Assembly (NCBI GenBank): GCA_029939015.1
Contig: JAOZTV010000079.1
Span: 1 to 11,214 of the forward strand
Length of the DNA: 11,214 bases
DNA from: Candidatus Aminicenantota bacterium
GTDB lineage: Bacteria; Acidobacteriota; Aminicenantia; UBA2199
Direction: 5' to 3'
Part shown: piece after piece, positions 5,709 to 11,214 of the stretch
Layout of the letters: each line of letters starts with the position of its first letter
Position numbering within the stretch: the first letter of the stretch is position 1
The notes under the pieces: generated by a model
Told to the model about the DNA's origin: nothing
Seen by the model: the letters and a program-made list of their open reading frames with translations, nothing else
The model's database searches: none
Translations under genes and position numbers: made by a program

Positions 5709-6192
5709 TAGCATAGCTGTATGTCCCGGTTCTTTTGATCCTGTTACCAATGGTCACATTGATATAATTAAAAGAGCCTTGGTCGTATTTGATAGGGTTA
5801 TTGTAGCTGTTCTTAAAAATAGTTCAAAAACTGGTATGTTTGATTTTGATGAAAGGTTGGATATGTTAAGAACTGTATTTGGAGATAATGACAGGATAGA
5901 AATTGACTTTTTTGATGGTTTATTAGTTGACTATATGAAGAAAAAGAAAATAAAAGTTATTGCTAAAGGTCTTAGGGCAATTTCAGATTTTGAAGTTGAA
6001 TTTCAGATGGCTCTGATGAACAGAGAGGTTGACCTTGAAATTGAAACAGTGTTTCTTGTCCCCTCTGTTAAATACTCCTTTGTGAGTTCAAGGTTTGTAA
6101 AAGAAATATATAGAATGGGTGGAGAGCTTAAAGATATAGTTCCAGAAATAGTAGATCGAAAATTAAAGGAAAAATTTCAATCAATCAAATAA
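5701..6192 (+). CDS. coaD: phosphopantetheine adenylyltransferase
   Basis: This enzyme catalyses the fourth step of coenzyme A synthesis, adenylating 4'-phosphopantetheine with ATP to give dephospho-CoA. The 163 residues match the usual family length. Signatures are PGSFDPVTNGH (9-19) with the TxGH nucleotidyl-transfer motif, KGLRAISDFEVEFQMALMNR (89-108) lining the pantetheine site, and SSRFVKEI (129-136), the ISSTxxR-like ATP loop. Its start overlaps the end of the upstream kinase gene by 8 bp, and the next gene begins directly after its stop, so translation across the three genes is probably coupled. Confidence 0.97.
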   Translation: MGNSIAVCPGSFDPVTNGHIDIIKRALVVFDRVIVAVLKNSSKTGMFDFDERLDMLRTVFGDNDRIEIDFFDGLLVDYMKKKKIKVIAKGLRAISDFEVEFQMALMNREVDLEIETVFLVPSVKYSFVSSRFVKEIYRMGGELKDIVPEIVDRKLKEKFQSIK

Positions 6193-8490
6193 ATGGATAG
6201 AGAAAAGTCTATTGAAAATATAAAGAAGATCAGGAAACTGATAGTTAATGCTGAGCAAATAAACGACATGGATTTCCGTGTGATTTTAGAAGATATTATT
6301 ACCAAGGGTGATGACAATACTGAATATGTTGTAATAAAATATATGAAATCTATAGAAATAGATGTTAAAGTCAGATTAAATATTATACGTGCAGTTGGTT
6401 ATTTACATCATCCTGCATTTCTTGAACCATTAAAAAAAATCATTGAAACAGAAAACAATGTTCATTTAAAAAAAGAAGCAATAATCTCCATTTCAAAATA
6501 TAATGACAGAAGAGCCTTAAATATACTCAACCTTGCCCTTAAAGATCTTAGAAATTCAATTTTATTGCAAACATTAAATAATGAAATAGGCAAAATAAAA
6601 AAAAACAATCCTGTTCTTACTCTAGTCCCACGATTCATTAACGAAAAAGATAATTATAAAAGCTTCAGGGTTACAGTTGATATTTTAAAAAGAATCTTAT
6701 CTGAAAAAGATTCTCTTGCTTTTATAAAATTCCTTTCGTTTAAAGAAACTAAGGTTCAGGATGCTGCATTTGAAATCTTATGTTCAGCTGGTTCAGATAA
6801 TATTAATGCAACAATATATGAAACTTTTTTTAAAAGAAGTTTTGAAATTGAATGTATTATAGAAGAAGAATGCGATGAGTTTCTTTCTATTGTAAATAAT
6901 TTACATACATATTTAACGAGATTTCCCGTTTTAATATATGAAAAACTCTATGATTTGGAAAATGTATTTATTATGATTAAAGATATAAGAATTAGAAATA
7001 TTATTTTAAATATAATTGCTCTTAGCAAAGATGAAAAAGGTTTGGAAATTCTTGAAAGAATGTATGGAAAATATGAAAAATTTAGAAGTAATATTGTATT
7101 GCATTTAGGTAATAATCCAAAGAGTTTAAATTTTTTATTTGATGTGTATAAATCTAACGAGTTGAATAATGAGGATATAATAGCTCCATTATTGAAAATT
7201 GATGAAGGTGTAAAATATTTTTTTGATTATTTTGATGATAAAATTTATGATGAGCAGGAGATAATTCTTAAATATTTCCCTCTCTTTAATAATATTTACT
7301 ATGTTGATTTTTGCAGAAATGTTTTGAAGTCTAATCATTATAATTTAAAAATCATGTTATTGGAAAAGATAAGGGAAAGAGGTGAATTTTCAGTTAAGGA
7401 TATTTTATTTGACCCTGATAATGAAAAAGAATTCTTTTTGATGGAAAAGGAATATCTTGCTACTATTCTTAAGTTATTTCCTATTAGTGCAGTAAAAAAA
7501 ATATTTGAAATTATTGTTTTTGAAGAGTTTTCAGTAACAAAAACAAAACGTTTTTTAAAATTACTCGAACCTGTCTTATCAAGAGATATAGTTTTTAGTT
7601 TTGATGATCCTCCAATATTGAACTATTTGTCTAATAGAATAGTTAATATGAATAATAATGATTTGAACATTGTCTTTTTATCTGTATTTAGTAATTTAAA
7701 AGTAATAAGTCCAAAAAGTTTTAATGATCTCAGTGTTGCATTGAATATATTTGTTAACCAAAGGGGCAATAAAACGAATGTCAAAGAAAAATATGAAATT
7801 AGAAAAATTAAAGAAAATCTGACAAATTTATCAATTATCAAAAAAAGAGTAGAGAATATGGAACGGTCTTTAAGGATTTTAAAAACGAGTGAATCTATTT
7901 CAATAGAAAAAATTACTATTCTTATAACAGAAAACCCTTTATCGATACCCTTTTTTATCAATGAATTATGTGAACTAATTAAAAAACATTTTCTTATTGC
8001 TGATTTTAATAAAATACCTGCATGGATAAACTTCTTTAAAACTTATCCACAGATTACAAATAGGCTTAAGGAAACTATACTTTTACAAAGCTCAAACTAT
8101 AAGTATATTATCAATAAAGATTTAGTTAAGCTTTATGAAATTATTCCAGAAAAAAGCAGGATAATTTTAAAGTTTAAGGATAAAGAACTAATAGCTACGC
8201 TTTTGGATCAGTTTAATGAAATAATACCTGATATTGAAATAATACATAATGATACTATTGTTAATAAGACTGACATACTTTTTTGTGATGCGGAATCGTT
8301 TAAAGAAATGCTTAAACTGGGTGATTTTCCTACAAAATATGTTTTTTTGTTTTTAAATAAAATTTCTGAATTTGCAGAGTATAAATCTCATAACCCAAGG
8401 TTTTTTGTTAAACCGTATTCTTTTTTCAGAATTTTAAAAGATATTTTAAGTGAATTGTTTTTGATAAATGAAAAAAATAAAATTAAATAA
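6193..8490 (+). CDS. large helical-repeat (HEAT-like) protein with receiver-like C-terminus
   Basis: This 765-residue protein is almost wholly helical. The first 150 residues show degenerate HEAT-type helix pairs (for instance VRLNIIRAVGYLHHPAFLEP, then KKEAIISISKYNDRRALNIL), and further irregular repeats run to about 640. From about 655 the pattern resembles a response-regulator receiver: TDILFCD places an Asp at 699 where the phospho-acceptor belongs, and FVKP supplies Lys740-Pro741. The N-terminal acidic pair is not clear. No signal peptide or membrane span is seen. ATG follows the coaD stop with no gap and no Shine-Dalgarno, implying coupled translation. HEAT proteins are usually scaffolds for protein interaction; partner and function are unknown. 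Confidence 0.75.
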   Translation: MDREKSIENIKKIRKLIVNAEQINDMDFRVILEDIITKGDDNTEYVVIKYMKSIEIDVKVRLNIIRAVGYLHHPAFLEPLKKIIETENNVHLKKEAIISISKYNDRRALNILNLALKDLRNSILLQTLNNEIGKIKKNNPVLTLVPRFINEKDNYKSFRVTVDILKRILSEKDSLAFIKFLSFKETKVQDAAFEILCSAGSDNINATIYETFFKRSFEIECIIEEECDEFLSIVNNLHTYLTRFPVLIYEKLYDLENVFIMIKDIRIRNIILNIIALSKDEKGLEILERMYGKYEKFRSNIVLHLGNNPKSLNFLFDVYKSNELNNEDIIAPLLKIDEGVKYFFDYFDDKIYDEQEIILKYFPLFNNIYYVDFCRNVLKSNHYNLKIMLLEKIRERGEFSVKDILFDPDNEKEFFLMEKEYLATILKLFPISAVKKIFEIIVFEEFSVTKTKRFLKLLEPVLSRDIVFSFDDPPILNYLSNRIVNMNNNDLNIVFLSVFSNLKVISPKSFNDLSVALNIFVNQRGNKTNVKEKYEIRKIKENLTNLSIIKKRVENMERSLRILKTSESISIEKITILITENPLSIPFFINELCELIKKHFLIADFNKIPAWINFFKTYPQITNRLKETILLQSSNYKYIINKDLVKLYEIIPEKSRIILKFKDKELIATLLDQFNEIIPDIEIIHNDTIVNKTDILFCDAESFKEMLKLGDFPTKYVFLFLNKISEFAEYKSHNPRFFVKPYSFFRILKDILSELFLINEKNKIK

Positions 8491-8499
8491 GGAAATGAT

Positions 8500-8970
8500 A
8501 TGAATAAAGATGAATATATGGAAGAAGCTGTTAAAGAAGCAAGAAATGGAATGGAAAAAAATGATGGAGGCCCTTTTGGTGCAGTAATAGTAAAAGATGG
8601 TAAAATAATTGCAAGTTCACATAATGAGGTGATATCATCTTATGACCCTACTGCTCATGCAGAAGTACTTGCAATAAGAAGAGCTTCAAAAAAACTTGGA
8701 AGATTTGACTTGTCAGATTGTGAAATTTATTCTACTTGTGAACCTTGTCCAATGTGTTTTGCTGCTATTCATTGGGCTAAGATAAAAACATTGTATTTTG
8801 GCTGTACTAAAATAGATGCAGCATCTATAGGTTTTGATGATAAGTTCATATATGATGTAATTAGAGGTGAGGCTAAAGAACAAAAGGTTTTTACCTATCC
8901 TATTCAGAGAGACAAATGTTTGACCTTGTTTGAAGAATGGAAAAATAAAGAAGAAAAAACAGAATATTGA
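8500..8970 (+). CDS. guaD: guanine deaminase, GuaD-like (cytidine-deaminase fold)
   Basis: This enzyme hydrolyses guanine to xanthine and ammonia in purine salvage or breakdown. At 156 residues it is the same length as Bacillus subtilis GuaD and resembles it throughout: GGPFGAVIVKDGKIIA (23-38), DPTAHAEV (49-56) with zinc ligand His53 and catalytic Glu55, EPCPMC (81-86) with ligands Cys83 and Cys86, and the C-terminal IGFDDKFIYDVI segment typical of GuaD rather than tRNA deaminase TadA. The DPTAHAE box also argues against TadA, which usually has an N-rich, HAE-containing variant. A related purine or cytosine substrate remains possible. A TAAGGA site lies about 7 nt before the ATG, right at the end of the preceding gene. 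Confidence 0.85.
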   Translation: MNKDEYMEEAVKEARNGMEKNDGGPFGAVIVKDGKIIASSHNEVISSYDPTAHAEVLAIRRASKKLGRFDLSDCEIYSTCEPCPMCFAAIHWAKIKTLYFGCTKIDAASIGFDDKFIYDVIRGEAKEQKVFTYPIQRDKCLTLFEEWKNKEEKTEY

Positions 8971-8980
8971 TTTGAAAATT

Positions 8981-9787
8981 ATGAATAAGAGCCTGACTAT
9001 AAATAATCTTAATGATTTAGAGAATAAAATAGTTTTTTTTAAAGCTAATGATTATTTTGGAGTTGATAAACAAAATAGAATAGCTGTCTTTGATCTTGAT
9101 AATACACTTCTTATTGGCGATATAGGAGATGCAGTATTCTCAATGTTAAAGATTCAGGGGTATTCATTAGGACTTTCATGGCAAGAATATCTCAATATTC
9201 TAAAAAATGAAGGTAAAGAGGTTGCTTATTCCAAGGTAGTTTCTATAATGGCTGGCTTATCAATCAATGCTATTATAAAAGCTACTGAAAATGTTCTTAA
9301 ATCAACAAAAAAAAACTTAGATATTGAAGGTATTAGTATTCCTATACCAAAAGTACACCCAATTATGTATGAATTTATTGAATTATTAAAGAAAAATGAT
9401 TTTAAAATATATGTTATTTCTGCTACAAATATATTTTCTGTAAAACTTATTTGTAAATATTTATTTGAATTAGATGAAGAAAAATGTTTTGGAATTGAGC
9501 CTGAAACTATAAAAATAAATAAAGACTCTCTGTCTGCAGAAAGAATATTAACCGGTAAAATAAAAGAACCATTGACAATTACAATTGGTAAAGAAGAACT
9601 TTATTGGGATAGAATAAATAAAATAAGACCATTAATAACAGCTGCTGATAGTGAATCTGACATTCATCTATTGAACCTTGTTAATTCAAATGGGTTTTCT
9701 TTGTGGGTAGGTGATGATATAGAACGATATAGGGCAATAAGAGAAAAATCAAAAATTAAAGAACAATTCTATTATTTTGAAAGATAA
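8981..9787 (+). CDS. HAD-superfamily phosphatase, subfamily IB
   Basis: This 268-residue soluble protein has the HAD catalytic motifs: FDLDNT (37-42) with nucleophile Asp38 and Asp40, ISATN (146-150) with Ser147, a Lys in IGKEE (204) as probable motif III, and AADSESD (221-227) with the Mg-binding Asp223 and Asp227. A helical cap of about 100 residues between motifs I and II is the subfamily IB layout, as in phosphoserine and phosphorylcholine phosphatases. The substrate is not decidable from sequence. I start at ATG 8981, just after the guanine deaminase stop; the frame is open back to an ATG at 8930, but that would add a lysine-rich leader inside the upstream gene. No clear Shine-Dalgarno. 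The stop codon lies within the possible target duplication of the adjoining repeat. Confidence 0.82.
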   Translation: MNKSLTINNLNDLENKIVFFKANDYFGVDKQNRIAVFDLDNTLLIGDIGDAVFSMLKIQGYSLGLSWQEYLNILKNEGKEVAYSKVVSIMAGLSINAIIKATENVLKSTKKNLDIEGISIPIPKVHPIMYEFIELLKKNDFKIYVISATNIFSVKLICKYLFELDEEKCFGIEPETIKINKDSLSAERILTGKIKEPLTITIGKEELYWDRINKIRPLITAADSESDIHLLNLVNSNGFSLWVGDDIERYRAIREKSKIKEQFYYFER

Positions 9788-9788
9788 T

Positions 9789-9961
9789 CCTAAATTTTTC
9801 ATCAAAACCTACTGCAATGTCCAATATGCCCATTCTAACTGCGTTAAGCTCAATCGTCTTCATTGCAAAATAGTGCGACTATTCTTCATTTGACACAATC
9901 GCTTTACTTGTTATAACAGACGTCTTGGACATTTCGCTACAATTTTGATGAAAATTTTAGG
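9789..9961 (-). mobile_element. 173-bp palindromic MITE-like element, copy 2 (inverted)
   Basis: This is the reverse complement of the element at 4369-4541, with exactly the same length and 8 base differences by hand alignment. ATAAT stands on both sides (9784-9788 and 9962-9966), as expected for a 5-bp target duplication; the left copy includes the stop codon of the HAD gene. One difference is paired: C to T on one arm and G to A opposite it, so AATGTCC still faces GGACATT. Another difference falls in the apical loop. These points favour an inserted hairpin element over chance similarity. Confidence 0.8.
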
Positions 9962-9973
9962 ATAATAAATAAA

Positions 9974-10003
9974 TTGGACTTTTATCTTATTTTGCGATAT
10001 TAT
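9974..10003 (+). promoter_or_regulatory. promoter of the anti-sigma/tsaB/rimI operon
   Basis: TTGGAC (9974-9979), an 18-bp spacer and TATTAT (9998-10003) resemble a sigma-70 promoter. Transcription would begin near 10010, just before GGAG (10011-10014), which is 6 nt from the ATG at 10021. It lies immediately downstream of repeat copy 2, so this operon keeps its own promoter. Confidence 0.6.
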
Positions 10004-10020
10004 TATATATGGAGTAAATA

Positions 10021-10428
10021 ATGGATCAATTGACACTTGAGTTCAGTAGCAATTTAAAATATACAGAATTTTGTGCTGTAGTTTTTGCCTATATAGAGAA
10101 ACATCTTGGGATTAACGATGATACAGCATTTAAGATTGAAATAGCTCTAAGAGAGGTTATTAATAACGCAATACTCCATGGTAATAAACAGGATGTAAAT
10201 AGAAAGGTTTATGTAAAATTCAAATGGAATAAAGAATATTTATATATTAGTGTTAAAGATGAAAATCCTGATAAAGTTGACTTTGAAAAAATTGGGAAAA
10301 AACTTGAAAATCAGGATATTTTATCTTTTAACGGAAGAGGTATCCTGATTATGAAAAATTATATGGATAAGGTTGAATTTCTTTCAACAAAAACTGGCAC
10401 TAAAATTATAATGGAAAAAAAAATATGA
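10021..10428 (+). CDS. RsbW/SpoIIAB-type ATP-binding protein (anti-sigma factor family)
   Basis: This 135-residue protein has a GHKL-type ATPase fold. The N box EIALREVINNAILHG (40-54) has Glu45, Asn49 and His53-Gly54. The G2 box is FNGRGILIM (103-111). The G1 box reads KDENPD (79-84), keeping the adenine-contacting Asp80 but lacking the usual DxGxG glycines, so ATP binding may be altered. Known relatives are serine kinases that bind a sigma factor or phosphorylate an STAS-domain antagonist. No partner gene lies in the window. Length matches the family. The ATG is well placed after GGAG. The stop overlaps the tsaB start by 4 bp (ATGA), so the two are translationally coupled. Confidence 0.85.
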   Translation: MDQLTLEFSSNLKYTEFCAVVFAYIEKHLGINDDTAFKIEIALREVINNAILHGNKQDVNRKVYVKFKWNKEYLYISVKDENPDKVDFEKIGKKLENQDILSFNGRGILIMKNYMDKVEFLSTKTGTKIIMEKKI

Positions 10429-11159
10429 CATCAAGTCTTAGTGATAATGTATATGTTTTGGCAATGGATACAACATCAAAGCAATGCTCAATTTGTTTAA
10501 CTTGTAACGATTTGGTTTTAGCAGAATATAATTTTATAAGTAATAATGACCTTTCTGCTAATATAATTAAGATAATTGAGTTTTTATTGGGACAGTTAAA
10601 TTTAGATATTTCTGATATTGATGTTTTTGGAATTGGAATCGGTCCTGGTATTTTTACAGGTATTAGAGTTGGAATGGCTACAATAAAAGGATTAGTCTTT
10701 GATAGTGATAAAAAAATTGTACCGGTAAATATATTAGAGGCAATTGCATCGATGTATAAAGGAATGAATAATAGGGTAGTTTCACTTATTGATGCGAAAA
10801 GAGAACAGGTCTATGTTGCAGGTTATTCAATAATAGATAATGATTTAATTGATTTTTGTAAGCCCTCACTAGTTGATATTTCACAATTGGGAAATATATT
10901 AGGCAAAAATGAACCTTATCTTTTTGCAGGTAGCGGAGCAATAATACATAACGATTATTTAACAAATACTTTCCAAGTATCAAATATTATCAATCCGAGT
11001 TTTCTATCTAAAGAAATTGCGAAAATTGCTTATTCTAATTATATATCCGGAAATGTAGAAACAAATATTGAAAATGTAAATCCACTGTATATCAGAAGAA
11101 CAGATGCAGAAGAAAATTATGAACGGAATAATACGAAGGGCAAAGAAATTAGATATTGA
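10425..11159 (+). CDS. tsaB: tRNA threonylcarbamoyladenosine biosynthesis protein TsaB
   Basis: TsaB partners TsaD and TsaE in making N6-threonylcarbamoyladenosine at position 37 of tRNAs reading ANN codons. TsaB is the non-catalytic, ASKHA-fold dimerisation subunit. The 244-residue protein shows AMDTTS (13-18), the hallmark GPGIFTGIRVGMATIKGL (73-90), SLIDAKREQVYVAGY and the C-terminal NPLYIRRTDAE motif. It begins in an ATGA overlap with the anti-sigma-type gene. The in-frame Met14 at AMDTTS is an alternative start, but the overlap favours the longer form. Its end overlaps rimI by 41 bp, the common tsaB-rimI pairing. Confidence 0.95.
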   Translation: MTSSLSDNVYVLAMDTTSKQCSICLTCNDLVLAEYNFISNNDLSANIIKIIEFLLGQLNLDISDIDVFGIGIGPGIFTGIRVGMATIKGLVFDSDKKIVPVNILEAIASMYKGMNNRVVSLIDAKREQVYVAGYSIIDNDLIDFCKPSLVDISQLGNILGKNEPYLFAGSGAIIHNDYLTNTFQVSNIINPSFLSKEIAKIAYSNYISGNVETNIENVNPLYIRRTDAEENYERNNTKGKEIRY

Positions 11160-11214
11160 CTCTGTATATGCCATAGAATTGTCTCAATCGACTAGTCCTT
11201 GGAAAAGGATGTAT
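11119..11214 (+). CDS. rimI: RimI-type N-acetyltransferase, 5' partial
   Basis: ATG at 11119 opens a frame that stays open to the window end (32 codons), in a different frame from tsaB. The residues include IIRRAKKLDIDSVYAIE, then SQSTSPWKRMY, the typical RimI N-terminus (an IR.A...D...I..IE..S...PW pattern). RimI is a GNAT enzyme that acetylates ribosomal protein S18 (its classical substrate), and it commonly follows tsaB. It overlaps the last 41 bases of tsaB. No clear Shine-Dalgarno, so coupling is likely. The acetyl-CoA-binding part lies outside the window. Confidence 0.85.
   Translation, partial: MNGIIRRAKKLDIDSVYAIELSQSTSPWKRMY

Noticed and set aside
4369..9961. The two 173-bp repeats plus the genes between them as a composite transposon
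   Set aside because: The enclosed genes are ordinary metabolic genes including coaD, with no transposase and base composition like the surroundings.
1..11214. CRISPR array, tRNA or rRNA genes
   Set aside because: No regularly spaced direct repeats, cloverleaf-like sequence or rRNA-like GC-richer stretch was found on either strand by eye.

Overview
The window is AT-rich bacterial DNA, roughly 30% G+C by eye, with short intergenic gaps and many genes that overlap or abut. A lipoprotein with a relaxed lipobox, a PilZ protein and the order anti-sigma-type kinase, tsaB, rimI suggest a Gram-negative-type bacterium, perhaps a spirochaete or relative. That placement is an inference of low confidence. 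No rRNA, tRNA, CRISPR array or transposase gene is visible.

Left region (1-2430) looks accessory. Three transcription starts carry the same 23-bp dyad-symmetric element (285-307, 1783-1805, 1877-1899). Each copy is oriented with its gene and sits exactly 8 nt upstream of a -10 hexamer. The three targets are a short broken ORF (341), a TrmH-family methyltransferase followed by a hypothetical gene and a small overlapping ORF (minus strand), and a YspA-type SLOG nucleotide-sensor protein (plus strand). This looks like a small local regulon of unknown controller. Two of its members are frame-disrupted.

Middle left (2542-4331, minus strand) is a two-gene operon: an NTF2-like lipoprotein, then a PilZ protein with a degenerate receiver-like C-terminus.

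Central block (4590-9787, plus strand) is a tightly packed operon: dCMP deaminase, a UPF0200-like P-loop kinase, CoaD, a large HEAT-type protein with a receiver-like C-terminus, a GuaD-like guanine deaminase and a HAD-IB phosphatase. The theme is nucleotide and CoA metabolism with one regulatory or scaffold protein. The block is bracketed by two inverted 173-bp copies of a palindromic, MITE-like element (4369-4541 and 9789-9961) with 8 mismatches between them. One copy has a candidate 5-bp target duplication, and one stem pair differs by a compensatory change.

Right region (10021-11214, plus strand) has its own promoter and encodes an RsbW/SpoIIAB-type ATP-binding protein, TsaB (tRNA t6A synthesis) and the first 32 codons of RimI, which runs off the window.

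The promoters beside the first 173-bp repeat are placed so that transcription of both divergent genes should begin at, or within a base or so of, the start codon. Neither gene has a Shine-Dalgarno sequence, so both may be leaderless.
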